DNA of 64,000 bases from Streptosporangium brasiliense. GTDB taxonomy: Bacteria > Actinomycetota > Actinomycetes > Streptosporangiales > Streptosporangiaceae. The notes beneath the pieces were generated by a model. The model saw nothing but the letters and a program-made list of their open reading frames with translations, did no database searches and had not been told where the DNA came from. Both the position numbers and the translations under genes were made by a program. Positions 25,350-33,968 of this stretch are shown here, one piece after another; the stretch's first letter is position 1; each line of letters begins with the position of its first letter. The DNA lies in assembly GCF_030811595.1 (NCBI RefSeq), contig NZ_JAUSRB010000002.1, forward strand, positions 186,001 through 250,000, in the 5' to 3' direction.

Positions 25350-26369
25350 TCAGGCCTCCATCACGGTGACGAGGTTGTGCTGCAGGCAGGGACCGCCGGC
25401 GGCGTGCCCGACGGTGCGGGCCGCGCCGCCGTCGAGGATGCGCTGGGCGGCCTCGCCGATCCGGATGAGCCCGGTGGCCATGACCGGGTTCGCCGCCAGG
25501 GGTCCGCCACTGGGATTGACGAGCGTGTCCTCACCGAGCTCCAGCGCCTGGCGGAGGATGAGCTCCTCATGGCTGAACTGGGTGTGGATCTCGGCCACGT
25601 CGACGTGACCCTTGCCGACCCCCGCCGCTCGTGCGGCTTCGGCGGCGGAGGCCGACCGGGCGAGATCTCTCATGCCCAGGTAATGCGGTTCTATGCGGTG
25701 GGCGATGCCGGTTATCCAGGCCGGGTTCTCGCACAGCTCTCTGGCCAGGTCCCCGGCGGCGAGCACCACCGCGGCGGCGCCGTCGGTGACCGGGGCGATG
25801 TCGTACGGCCGCAGCGGCTCCACCTCGAAGTCCTCGCCCGCGGGGTCGGGCAGGTCGAGGGCGTGGGGGTTGGCCCGGCCGTCGGCGCGGCTGCGCCGTA
25901 CGATCTCGTCCAGCCGGGCGCGGTCGGCCTTGACGGCCGAAGCCTGGAGCGCGGCGTAGGAGACCTGGTCGAGGCCGAGCGGGGCCAGGTAGTAGGGGTC
26001 GAGCTGGAGCGTCATGATCTCCCGCAGGTCGCCCTGGGAGGACTTGCCGAAGCCGTAGACCAGCGCCGAGTCGACGTCGCCGTGCTGGAGCCTGACCCAC
26101 GCCTCGTACAGCGCCCAGGCGGCGTCCATCTCCACGTGGCTCTCGGAGATCGGCGGCCAGGCGCCGAGCGCGTCGAGCGCGGAGACGAAGGAGAACGGCG
26201 CGCCCGCCAGATAGTCGCATGACCCCGAGCAGGTGAAGCCGTACTTCCGCAGCCCCGTCTTCCGCCGGACCTCCTCCAGCGAGGGGAGGATCAGCTCGGG
26301 CTCGCTCTGTCCCTCGTCGGTCGCGCTGTGCCGGGTCTGCGCGAACGCGACGACCGCTACCTCACGCAT
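25350..26369 (-). CDS. Thiolase-fold protein, second Ltp-type subunit
   Basis: This 339-residue protein is shorter than catalytic thiolases. The usual nucleophile position reads SHVEMDAAWALYEAW with no cysteine. The C-terminus has NPSGGPLAANPVMATGLIR and GHAAGGPCLQHNLV. It resembles mycobacterial Ltp3/Ltp4 members that occur as adjacent pairs, so it probably forms a complex with the neighbouring thiolase-fold protein and the DUF35 protein. Its ATG directly follows the TAG of the DUF35 gene. The precise reaction is unknown. Confidence 0.88.
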   Translation of the reverse strand: MREVAVVAFAQTRHSATDEGQSEPELILPSLEEVRRKTGLRKYGFTCSGSCDYLAGAPFSFVSALDALGAWPPISESHVEMDAAWALYEAWVRLQHGDVDSALVYGFGKSSQGDLREIMTLQLDPYYLAPLGLDQVSYAALQASAVKADRARLDEIVRRSRADGRANPHALDLPDPAGEDFEVEPLRPYDIAPVTDGAAAVVLAAGDLARELCENPAWITGIAHRIEPHYLGMRDLARSASAAEAARAAGVGKGHVDVAEIHTQFSHEELILRQALELGEDTLVNPSGGPLAANPVMATGLIRIGEAAQRILDGGAARTVGHAAGGPCLQHNLVTVMEA

Positions 26370-27257
26370 CTACAGCTCCGCGTCCGGCTCGCCGGTGGGG
26401 GCGAACCACTTGATGTTGGCCATGGACTGCGTCCGCTCCTCCTCGGGGACCCATACGGCCCGCACCCGCATGCCCTGCCGCACCTCGTGCGCGGGGACCC
26501 CGCCGACCAGGGCGATCATCGGGACGTCCGAGCCGTCGAGCAGGACGTAGGCCGAGACGAACGGCACCTCGGGGGCGCGCGGGTCGGGCAGGTTGTTGAT
26601 CGCGAAGGTGGTGATCGTGCCGGTGTCCGGCACCTCGACCTCCTCGGTGATCGCGATGCCGCACTCGGGGCAGGAGAGCCGGTAGGGCACGTAGACCTTG
26701 TGGCAGGAGCCGCACCGGCAGCCGACGAAGACGCCTCCGGCGACCCCCTCCAGGAAGCGGGCGAGCGCCAGGCCCGGCCGCATCACGTACTCGGTCCGGA
26801 CCGGTGACACGATCTTGGTGACCTCGGGGACGAAGCTCTCGATGTCGGTGATGTGCCCGGTGCGCCCGGCCCGCCAGCGGGGCCGGACCCGCAGGCCGGG
26901 GCGGAGTGCCTTGACGTCGCCGGCGTCCACCGCGTGGACGAGCGAGGTGTCGGCCCCGTCCAGCCGGATCAGGGCCCAGGCGAAGGGACGGTCCAGCGGG
27001 TGACCCGCGCGCGGGCTGTGCACCCACGCCCAGCTCTCCACCGTCCCGGCCGGGCCGACCTCGACGTAGTCGCCGGTGACGGCGTCACCGGTCTCGGGGT
27101 CGTACTCCAGCGGGGGCACCAGCGTCCGGCCGTCCGCCGTGCGGACCCCGACGATGCGCCCGTCCCGCAGCTCGGTGAGGAAGCGCCCGATCACCGGCCC
27201 CGTCGTGCGGGTGTAGCCGCCGGGGAACTCCAGTATGTGCCGTGCCTCCAGGCTCAT
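26370..27257 (-). CDS. Double DUF35 OB-fold protein with zinc ribbon
   Basis: This 295-residue protein has an N-terminal OB-fold-like half (ETGDAVTGDYVEVGPAGTVE) and a C-terminal DUF35 unit with a rubredoxin-like zinc ribbon CRCGSCHKVYVPYRLSCPEC (around 190-210), then an OB-fold ending VWVPEEER. DUF35 proteins bind acyl-CoA and partner with thiolase-fold aldolases (ChsH2-Ltp2 is the described example). The layout and length resemble M. tuberculosis Rv3521. The gene lies directly before the two Ltp genes in the operon, consistent with a three-part complex. Confidence 0.9.
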   Translation of the reverse strand: MSLEARHILEFPGGYTRTTGPVIGRFLTELRDGRIVGVRTADGRTLVPPLEYDPETGDAVTGDYVEVGPAGTVESWAWVHSPRAGHPLDRPFAWALIRLDGADTSLVHAVDAGDVKALRPGLRVRPRWRAGRTGHITDIESFVPEVTKIVSPVRTEYVMRPGLALARFLEGVAGGVFVGCRCGSCHKVYVPYRLSCPECGIAITEEVEVPDTGTITTFAINNLPDPRAPEVPFVSAYVLLDGSDVPMIALVGGVPAHEVRQGMRVRAVWVPEEERTQSMANIKWFAPTGEPDAEL

Positions 27258-27446
27258 CGGCGCTCCCCTTCTTCCTCCGGGCGCCGGGCGCGTTCTCCCT
27301 CCGCCGGGCGCCGGGCGTGGTCGCCGGACGTCCGCGCCGGGCGCCGATCGCCACCGGCCCTCTCCGCCGGGCGCCGGTCGCCACCGGGCCCCTCCGCCGG
27401 GCGCCGGACTCCGCCGGGCGCGGAAGCTTCCGGCCCGGCGGATCGC
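27258..27446. repeat. GC-rich imperfect repeats (CCGCCGGGCGCCGG) inside the operon
   Basis: This 189-bp spacer between the acyl-CoA synthetase and DUF35 genes contains about seven copies of (C)TCCGCCGGGCGCCGG with variable 8-15-base spacers. No gene is seen. It would form strong RNA secondary structure and may set relative expression of the genes on either side. Confidence 0.7.
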
Positions 27447-28997
27447 TCAGATCGCACGGTCTCGCCCCTCCCAGTACGGGTCGCGCAGCTTGCGTTTGAG
27501 GAGCTTGCCGTTGGGCTCGCGGGGCATCTCCTCGATGAAGTCGATGGATTTCGGCCACTTCATCTTCGACAGGCGGCCCTTGAGCGATCCGAGGATCTCG
27601 GCGGCCAGCTCAGGCGAGGGGGCGGCGCCGGGCGCGGGCTCGACCACCGCCTTGATCTGCTCGCCCCACTCCTCGTCGGGGATGCCGAACACCGCCACGT
27701 CGGCGACCTTCGGGTGGACCATCAGCTCGTTCTCGATCTCGGCCGGGTAGATGTTGGCCCCACCCGAGATGATCATGTCGGCCTTGCGGTCGCAGAGGAA
27801 GAGGAACCCCTCCTCGTCGAGGTAGCCGATGTCGCCGACGGTGAAGTGGTCCTTCAGCCGGCCGGCCTCGGTCTTGGCCTGGTCGCCCTTGTACTCGAAG
27901 CGGACGCCCATCATCTTCATGTAGATCGTGCCCGGGGTCCCCGTCGGGACCGGCTCCAGGTTCTCGTCCACGATGAGCAGCTCGCTGATCGGCCAGGCGG
28001 TGCCGACGGTGCCCGGGTGCTTCTTCCAGCCCTCGGGGGTGGCGATCGTGCCGCCGCCCTCGGTCGCGGCGTAGTACTCGTAGATGCAGTCGCCCCACCA
28101 CTCGAACATCGCCCACTTGACCGGGACCGGGCAGGGCGCCGCGGCGTGGATCATCCACCGGAGTGACGACAGGTCGTATCTGCTCCTGACCTCCTCGGGG
28201 AGCGTGAGCAGGCGTTTGAAGTGGGTGGGGACCATGTGCGAGTTGCTGACGCGGTACCGCTCGCAGAGCCGGAGCGTCTCCTCGGCGTCCCACCGGTCCA
28301 TGTAGACGAGCGTGTGGCCCATGTGCAGGGCCGTACCGCCGAACTGGGTGACCGCGGTGTGGTAGTTCGGCGAGGTGACCAGGTGGGCGTTCTCCTTGCC
28401 CGGGGTGATGCCGAACATGCTGAGCAGGAACGTCATCATCTCGGCCGCGTCGTCGGGGTCCAGGCCGCTGAGCGGCCGGCGCACGCCCTTGGGCTGGCCG
28501 GTGGTCCCCGAGGTGTAGTGCATGGTGGCGCCCGCCGTACGGCCGGCGGGGGCGGCGGCGGACCGGCCGTCGGTCAGGTCCGAGGCGGGCCGGACCCCCT
28601 CCACCTGCCCGAACGCGAAAACGCGGGCGCGGTCGATGCCCGACTCCGCGACGCCGCGCAGACCCTCCTCCGCGTAGCGCTCGTCGACGAAGAACGCCTG
28701 TGCCTCGCTGTCGGCGACGATGTAGCCGATCTCGGGGCCGGTGAGGTGCCAGTTGACGGGCGTGTAGTACCACCCGGCCTGCAGCGCGGCCAGATAGAGC
28801 ACCAGCCCGTCGGCGCCGTTCGGGACCAGGCCGCACAGGCCGTCGCCGGGCTTGAGCCCCAGCTCCCGGAGGCCGTGCACGAGGCGGTTGGCACGGGCGA
28901 GCAGGTCACCGGCGCGATGTTCGGTGCCGTCCGGATCCACGGCGGCGATCCAGTCCGGATCCGCCTGCGCCAGTCTCCAGAAACCGAGCGTGCCCAT
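27447..28997 (-). CDS. Acyl-CoA synthetase (FadD4-like)
   Basis: This 516-residue adenylate-forming enzyme shows the P-loop YTSGTTGQPKGVRRPL, the YEYYAATEGGG motif (A5), VGDIGYLDEEGFLFLCDRKA and MIISGGANIYPAEIE (A8), and the catalytic lysine in PNGKLLKRKL. The first gene of the minus-strand operon, it reads from the promoter region that holds the KstR2-like sites. It is related to the partial synthetase at the right edge of the window (shared GVRR after the P-loop, shared CPxPxK pattern). It presumably activates a sterol- or lipid-derived acid; the substrate is not determinable. Confidence 0.92.
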   Translation of the reverse strand: MGTLGFWRLAQADPDWIAAVDPDGTEHRAGDLLARANRLVHGLRELGLKPGDGLCGLVPNGADGLVLYLAALQAGWYYTPVNWHLTGPEIGYIVADSEAQAFFVDERYAEEGLRGVAESGIDRARVFAFGQVEGVRPASDLTDGRSAAAPAGRTAGATMHYTSGTTGQPKGVRRPLSGLDPDDAAEMMTFLLSMFGITPGKENAHLVTSPNYHTAVTQFGGTALHMGHTLVYMDRWDAEETLRLCERYRVSNSHMVPTHFKRLLTLPEEVRSRYDLSSLRWMIHAAAPCPVPVKWAMFEWWGDCIYEYYAATEGGGTIATPEGWKKHPGTVGTAWPISELLIVDENLEPVPTGTPGTIYMKMMGVRFEYKGDQAKTEAGRLKDHFTVGDIGYLDEEGFLFLCDRKADMIISGGANIYPAEIENELMVHPKVADVAVFGIPDEEWGEQIKAVVEPAPGAAPSPELAAEILGSLKGRLSKMKWPKSIDFIEEMPREPNGKLLKRKLRDPYWEGRDRAI

Positions 28998-29141
28998 CGG
29001 AAATCCTCTCTCGCCGAAAGGCCCGGACCGCCGAAGTGAATCACGTTCTCGATATTGCGAAAAACTCTGGCGGCGCGGGGAGGATGGAACAAGAATCTGT
29101 TCTTATACGCAGGGGCAGACTAACCCGCCCGAGACATACCG

Positions 29142-29155
29142 AGCAAGCGCTTGAT
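29142..29155. promoter_or_regulatory. KstR2-like operator, site 1
   Basis: AGCAAGCGCTTGAT matches the published mycobacterial KstR2 consensus AnCAAGnnCTTGnT at every fixed base. It lies 145 bases upstream of the acyl-CoA synthetase start. Confidence 0.7.
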
Positions 29156-29361
29156 CTAGACCATGAGCCCGAGCGCACCCCCACCCCTCCGCACCGCCGG
29201 ACACTTTGGGCCTCCTACCGAACACCTTGAGTCAGCGGGGGCGGACGGACAAGGCCGCGGCCGGTGCCGGTCGCCGCAGGAGGGGCAGCCTGGCGGAGCG
29301 GGCGCCGGTCACCGCGGGAGGGGCGGCCTGGCGGAGCGGGCGCACCGGATCTAGGATCACC

Positions 29362-29377
29362 TAACAAGCGCTTGTTA
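29362..29377. promoter_or_regulatory. KstR2-like operator, site 2 (16-bp perfect palindrome)
   Basis: TAACAAGCGCTTGTTA is a perfect palindrome and includes a full match to AnCAAGnnCTTGnT. It ends 20 bases before the GTG of the enoyl-CoA hydratase gene, overlapping its likely transcription start. Confidence 0.75.
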
Positions 29378-29397
29378 ACACAACGGAGGCCGACCCC

Positions 29398-30213
29398 GTG
29401 GAACTTCTGCCGATCAGCACCCCGCACTGCCGCGTCGAGCGCGCCGGCCACGTCGTCGTCGTGACCCTGGACCGGCCCGAGGCGAAGAACGCGCTCTCCT
29501 CGGACATGCTGGTCGGCCTGGCCGACGCGTGGGCCTACGTGTCGGACGAGCCGGAGGTCCGCGTCGCCGTGCTGACCGGCGCGGACGGGACCTTCTGCGC
29601 GGGCGCCGACCTGAAGGCCATGGGCACCCCGTCGAGCGACCCCCGGGTCCGGCAGCGGGCCTCGGAGATCCCCGACTTCCACTGGAAGGGCCTGCTGCGC
29701 GACTGCGCCGCGCTGCCGGCCAAGCCGATCGTCTGCGCGGTCGAGGGCTACGCCGTGGCCGGGGGGACCGAGCTGCTCGTCGGCACCGACCTGCGGGTGG
29801 TCGCCGAGTCCGCCACTCTCGGCCTGTTCGAGGCCCGCCGCGCGCTGTTCCCGATGGGCGGCTCCGCGGTGCGGCTCCCGCGCCAGATCCCCTACGCCTT
29901 CGCCATGGACCTCCTCCTGACCGGCCGGTCCGTCACCGCCCGGGAGGCGCTGAGCATGGGCCTGGTCAACCGGGTCGTCCCGGACGGCCAGGCCCTGGCC
30001 ACCGCCCTGGAGATCGCCGGCCAGATCAGCGAGTGCGGGCCGCTCGCCGTCCAGGCCATCCTGCGCACCTACCGCGAGACCCTCGGCCTGCCCGAGGCCG
30101 AGGCCCTGAAGGTCTCCGACGGCATCGGCTGGCCGGTGATCGGCTCCGAGGACGCCAAGGAGGGCTCCCGAGCCTTCCGGGAGAAGCGCCCGGCCGTCTA
30201 CCACGGCAGATGA
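29398..30213 (+). CDS. Enoyl-CoA hydratase/isomerase (EchA19-like crotonase)
   Basis: This 271-residue crotonase has the two oxyanion-hole segments FCAGADLKAMG (about 62) and EGYAVAGGTELLVG (about 118), and LFPMGGSAVRLPRQI in the active-site region. It hydrates 2-enoyl-CoA in beta-oxidation in the cytoplasm. GTG 29398 follows GGAGG. The gene is controlled from a site matching the KstR2 consensus and is divergent from the Ltp/FadD operon, which suggests a steroid side-chain or ring-derived substrate as for EchA19; that assignment is inference. Confidence 0.9.
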   Translation: MELLPISTPHCRVERAGHVVVVTLDRPEAKNALSSDMLVGLADAWAYVSDEPEVRVAVLTGADGTFCAGADLKAMGTPSSDPRVRQRASEIPDFHWKGLLRDCAALPAKPIVCAVEGYAVAGGTELLVGTDLRVVAESATLGLFEARRALFPMGGSAVRLPRQIPYAFAMDLLLTGRSVTAREALSMGLVNRVVPDGQALATALEIAGQISECGPLAVQAILRTYRETLGLPEAEALKVSDGIGWPVIGSEDAKEGSRAFREKRPAVYHGR

Positions 30214-30345
30214 GCGCGGCCGACACGGCGGGCGCGGCCCGGCGGGCCACGACACGGCCTCACTTACGGAGCGTGATTCACCGATACGGCGGGTGACTCG
30301 TGCTACGAAGAACGAGTTGATCTTCGACGCGCCTCAGGAGGCCCG

Positions 30346-30879
30346 ATGACACTCGTCCGCGCTGGTCAGGCCATTGCCCTCGCCGCCTGTCTGCTCGCCG
30401 CCCCACTCGCCGGCCTGCCGGCGGCGTCCGCCGCCGACGGGCCGCAGGAGCCCGAGACCAGGTTCACCGCGACCCTGGTCGCCCGGCACAGCGGCAAGTG
30501 CCTGGACGTCTACGGCAGCGGCACCCAGGACGGGGCCGACGTCATCCACTGGAGCTGCCACGGAGGCGCCAACCAGGAGTGGCGCCTGGTGGCGACCGAC
30601 AGCGGCTACTACACCATCCGGGCCGGGCACAGCGGCAAGTGCCTGGACGTCTACGGCAGCGGCACCCAGGACGGGGCCGATGTCATCCAGTGGACCTGCG
30701 GGAACGGGGCCAACCAGCAGTGGGAGCTCGTCCAGAAGGACAACGGCTACTTCACCGTCGTCGCCCGCCACAGCGGCAAGTGCCTGGACGTCTACGGCGG
30801 CAGCACCCGGGACGGGGCCGACGTGATCCAGTGGACCTGCTGGGGCGGGGCGGCCAACCAGGAGTGGAAGCTCGGCTGA
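30346..30879 (+). CDS. Secreted ricin B-type lectin domain protein
   Basis: This 177-residue protein has a signal peptide (AIALAACLLAAPLAGLPAASA) followed by a single beta-trefoil lectin domain. Three repeats each carry HSGKCLDVYG, DGADVI(H/Q)W and a QxW-type motif (NQEWRL, NQQWEL, NQEWKL). It has no attached enzyme, so it is a free-standing extracellular carbohydrate-binding protein. ATG 30346 follows AGGAGG. The repeats are nearly identical at the DNA level, pointing to recent internal duplication. Confidence 0.93.
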   Translation: MTLVRAGQAIALAACLLAAPLAGLPAASAADGPQEPETRFTATLVARHSGKCLDVYGSGTQDGADVIHWSCHGGANQEWRLVATDSGYYTIRAGHSGKCLDVYGSGTQDGADVIQWTCGNGANQQWELVQKDNGYFTVVARHSGKCLDVYGGSTRDGADVIQWTCWGGAANQEWKLG

Positions 30880-30910
30880 GCCGGTCGCCGGAGCGCGACG
30901 CCGGCGGCGC

Positions 30911-31924
30911 TCACGTCCCGCCGCCGGTGTCGCCGGCCCCGGAGCGACTGGTCGACTCCCTGATCACCAGGCGGGTGGGGACCCGGAGCCTGCCCGGCTC
31001 CTCGCCGCTCAGGAGGTCGACGAGCGCGGCGGCGGCCACGGCCCCACGGCGCTCCGCCTCAAGACTGAGCACGCTCAGCGGGACCTCCCAGTGCTTGTCC
31101 TCGGCGGTCTCACACATGATCGTGACCAGCAGGTCGCCGGGAATGGAGAGGCCGAGCCTGCGGGCGGCGCCCAGCAGCGCCTCGCCGTACGTCTCGTTGA
31201 GCCCGTGCACCGCGTCGGGACGGTCCGGGCGGGACAGCAGCCGCTCGGCGGCCACGGCGGGACTCTCTCCGGGCTGGAGCGCCTCGATGATCACAGGGTT
31301 GCCGTTCGCCGCCGCCCAGGATCGATACGCCCTCTCGGTGTCGAGGGTGTAGGAGTCAGGCTCGGTGCCGGTGAGCAGCGCGATGCGCGAGGCCCCCGCG
31401 TCGCGCAGACCGCCGAGCAGGACGTGCAGGGTCTCGTCGGAGTCGCTCTCGATGCCGGGCACGTCCGCGCAGTCCGGGTCGAGGGGCTTGCCGTCGGTCA
31501 CCACCGGCTTGCCCCGTCGGCGGCACTCGGTCACGATCGGATCGCCGTGCGCGGGGTCCACGATGATCACACCGTCCAGGGGGACCTTGCCCCACAGGGC
31601 CGTGGGCAGGACCACCACCGCGTGGTCGCGCTCGACCGCGAGCATGGTCGCCCCGGAGATGAACGCGGCGTAGTAGGGCCGGTAGGTGTGCTCCCAGTGC
31701 CGTGAACTGACGTGCTCGACCAGGATGCCGATCACGCCGACCCGGCCGGAGGCGAGCCCGGCCGCGATCGGGTCGGGCTGGTAGCCGAGCCTTTCCGCCG
31801 CCGCTCGCACCACGTCGCGAGTGCGCTCCGAGACCCGGCCCTTGCCGCTCAGCGCGTGAGAGACCGTCGTGATCGACAGCCCGGTCGCCCGGGCGACGTC
31901 GCGGATGCCGATGCGAGGGGTCAC
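30911..31924 (-). CDS. LacI family transcriptional regulator
   Basis: This 337-residue repressor has the N-terminal HTH IRDVARATGLSITTVSHALS and hinge RLGYQPDPIAAGLASGRVG, followed by a periplasmic-binding-protein-like effector domain ending in LSLEAERRGAVAAAALVDLL and RLVIRES. GTG 31924 is the start. It is divergent from the amino-acid ABC transporter operon, with two LacI-type palindromes in between, so it probably represses that operon and itself. LacI regulators usually sense sugars; here the effector may be a sugar-derived or amino-acid-related compound. Confidence 0.93.
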   Translation of the reverse strand: MTPRIGIRDVARATGLSITTVSHALSGKGRVSERTRDVVRAAAERLGYQPDPIAAGLASGRVGVIGILVEHVSSRHWEHTYRPYYAAFISGATMLAVERDHAVVVLPTALWGKVPLDGVIIVDPAHGDPIVTECRRRGKPVVTDGKPLDPDCADVPGIESDSDETLHVLLGGLRDAGASRIALLTGTEPDSYTLDTERAYRSWAAANGNPVIIEALQPGESPAVAAERLLSRPDRPDAVHGLNETYGEALLGAARRLGLSIPGDLLVTIMCETAEDKHWEVPLSVLSLEAERRGAVAAAALVDLLSGEEPGRLRVPTRLVIRESTSRSGAGDTGGGT

Positions 31925-31947
31925 CTAGGCATAGTGCCACGGATGAG

Positions 31948-31991
31948 AAAACGTTTTGGCAACATTCCTTGACTCTGCCAAAACGCTTTTG
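31948..31991. promoter_or_regulatory. Two LacI-type operators over a TTGACT promoter
   Basis: AAAACGTTTT (31948-31957, perfect palindrome) and CAAAACGCTTTTG (31979-31991) are centred about 32 bp apart, near three helical turns. A -35 hexamer TTGACT lies at 31969-31974, so the second operator fills the -35/-10 spacer of the transporter promoter. Confidence 0.75.
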
Positions 31992-32031
31992 CAACAGTTC
32001 CGCCAGGCCCCCAACCAGGAAAGACGCGCCA

Positions 32032-32913
32032 ATGGTCACTAACCGTCCCCGCATCGTCGCCGCAGGTCTGCTGGCGCTGCTGTCCATCGCCGGGTGCGGC
32101 ACGCCGTCCACCTCGGCCAACACGACCGAGGCGAGCGGCGGCTCGTACGGCAACTGCAAGGTCACCGGCAAACGCGGCGAGTTCACCCTCAAGCCCGTCG
32201 TCGCGGACACCCTGAGCGTGCAGGGCGACCTGCCCTCTCCCGGCTGGTGGAACGGCGACACCGTCGCCGCGATCAAGGACGGCTACGAGTACTGCATGGC
32301 CGCCACCATCGCCCACCGGGCGGGCCTGTCCAAGCTGGCGATCGAGAACACGCCCTTCGACGCCCTCGTCTCGGGCCGCACCCAGAACTTCGACATGGCC
32401 CTCGCCGAGATCTCCATCACCGACGAGCGCAAGAAGGTCGTCAACTTCTCCGCGCCGTACTTCGCCTCCAACATCGGCGTGATGGTGAAGAAGGGGGCGT
32501 CCGTCACCGCCGGGAACATCCGCAAGCTCCGCCTCGGCGTCAAGCAGGGCACCGCGGGCGCGCTGTGGGTGGCCGGCACCCTCAAGCCGGAGCAGCAGCC
32601 CAAGGTCTTCGCCAACGACTCGGAGATGAGCGCCGCGCTCCAGGCCGGCCAGCTCGACGCGGCCTTCCAGGACGTGGCCATCATGCTCGGCTCGGCCGTC
32701 AAGTCGAACGGCCTGCTGGAGGTCGTCGGCCAGTACAGCACCGGTGAGTCCTACGGCGCCCTGTACCCGAAGGACTCGGCGAACGCCGAGACCATCAACA
32801 AGATCATCGAGCAGATGAAGTCCGACGGGACCCTCGACCAGCTCTCCGCGGCGTATCTGTCCAAGGCGTTCGGCGGTGACCCCGCCCGGGTTCCGCTGTG
32901 GCAGGCGTCATGA
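32032..32913 (+). CDS. Amino-acid ABC transporter substrate-binding lipoprotein
   Basis: This 293-residue extracellular binding lipoprotein (SBP_bac_3 type) has a signal with lipobox LLSIAGCG (lipidated Cys near residue 22). The body shows FDALVSGRTQNFDMALAEIS and KVVNFSAPYFASNIGVMVKK, the typical polar-amino-acid binding signature. ATG 32032 behind AGGAAAG was chosen; upstream extension lacks a start context. The gene overlaps the permease gene by 4 bp (ATGA). Confidence 0.93.
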   Translation: MVTNRPRIVAAGLLALLSIAGCGTPSTSANTTEASGGSYGNCKVTGKRGEFTLKPVVADTLSVQGDLPSPGWWNGDTVAAIKDGYEYCMAATIAHRAGLSKLAIENTPFDALVSGRTQNFDMALAEISITDERKKVVNFSAPYFASNIGVMVKKGASVTAGNIRKLRLGVKQGTAGALWVAGTLKPEQQPKVFANDSEMSAALQAGQLDAAFQDVAIMLGSAVKSNGLLEVVGQYSTGESYGALYPKDSANAETINKIIEQMKSDGTLDQLSAAYLSKAFGGDPARVPLWQAS

Positions 32914-33968
32914 CGGCGACGGCTCAGCCCGTCCCGACGCCGGGACGCGGCGCGGCCCTCGCCGGTCTCGCGGCGGCCACGGTCGCCACCGTGGCCACCT
33001 GGTCCGTCGCGGCCGTCCTCTTCGAGGCGGCGAGCCCCGGCGTCTGGCGCTGGGTGCTGGGCGCCGCCGCCCTGCTGGGCGCCGCGGCCGTGCTCCTCGT
33101 CTACCGCCCGGCGCTCGACGCCTGGCGCTGTTCGGGCCGGTGCGCCACCTCGGCGGACGTCGTGGAGCGGCGAGGGCTCGCCGCCCGGGTGCGGGAGTCC
33201 GCGTGGACCGCGGCCGGTACGGCGTTCGCCGTCCTGTGCGCCCTCGCCCTGCTCGTCTTCGTGCTCGCGAACGACGCCGCCGTGCAGCGGACGTTCTTCC
33301 AGGGCGAACTGATCGGCACGAGCACCCTCGACATCGTCCGGGCCTTCGGCACGAACCTGTTCATCGCCGTCGTGGCGCAGGTCCTCGTGCTGGTCTGGGG
33401 GCTGGCCCTGGCCCTCGCCCGGCTCGCCCCCGGCCGCGTGGGACGGCCCATCCGGGCTCTGGCGGTCGTCTACATCGACGTCATCCGGGCCGTGCCCGCG
33501 ATCATCGTCATCTACCTGATCGGCTTCGGCCTGCCGATCGCGCAGATCCCGGTGCTGTCCGGCCTGAGCCAGACCTGGTACGCCGTTCTCGCGCTGACGG
33601 TCGTCTACGGCGCCTACGTCGCCGAGGTCTTCCGCTCGGGCATCGAGAGCGTGCACCCGAGCCAGGTGTCGGCCTCGCGCTCCCTCGGCTTCTCCCACCT
33701 GGCGACGATGCGCCACGTCGTGGTGCCGCAGGCGACGAGGCGCGTCATCCCGCCGCTGCTCAACGACTTCATCGGCCTGCAGAAGGACACCGCGCTGGTC
33801 AACGTGATCGGCACGATCGACGCGTTCAACCAGGCCAAGATCTTCTCCGCGAACCACTTCAACCTGTCGTCGGTCACGGTCGTCGCGGGCCTGTTCATCC
33901 TGATCACGATTCCGCAGGCGCGCCTCGTCGACCGGCTGATCGCACGCGACAAAGCCCGGGGGGCGTGA
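32910..33968 (+). CDS. Amino-acid ABC transporter permease
   Basis: This 352-residue inner-membrane protein is of the HisM/GlnP type. Two N-terminal helices precede the usual permease core. The EAA loop that contacts the ATPase is the segment EVFRSGIESVHPSQVSASRS followed by LGFS. The start overlaps the preceding stop (ATGA) and the end overlaps the next start (TGATG). A single permease gene implies a homodimeric pore. Confidence 0.92.
   Translation: MTATAQPVPTPGRGAALAGLAAATVATVATWSVAAVLFEAASPGVWRWVLGAAALLGAAAVLLVYRPALDAWRCSGRCATSADVVERRGLAARVRESAWTAAGTAFAVLCALALLVFVLANDAAVQRTFFQGELIGTSTLDIVRAFGTNLFIAVVAQVLVLVWGLALALARLAPGRVGRPIRALAVVYIDVIRAVPAIIVIYLIGFGLPIAQIPVLSGLSQTWYAVLALTVVYGAYVAEVFRSGIESVHPSQVSASRSLGFSHLATMRHVVVPQATRRVIPPLLNDFIGLQKDTALVNVIGTIDAFNQAKIFSANHFNLSSVTVVAGLFILITIPQARLVDRLIARDKARGA

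Larger units (their letters stand above)
28998..29397. promoter_or_regulatory. Divergent control region of the lipid-catabolism genes
   Basis: This 400-bp region separates the minus-strand operon from the plus-strand enoyl-CoA hydratase. It contains, left to right: TGAATCACGTTCT (29037-29049), AAGAATCTGTTCTT (29091-29104), and two CAAGCGCTTG palindromes listed separately. At 29260-29340 there is a repeated GCGGAGCGGGCGC element. No gene was seen. Confidence 0.75.
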
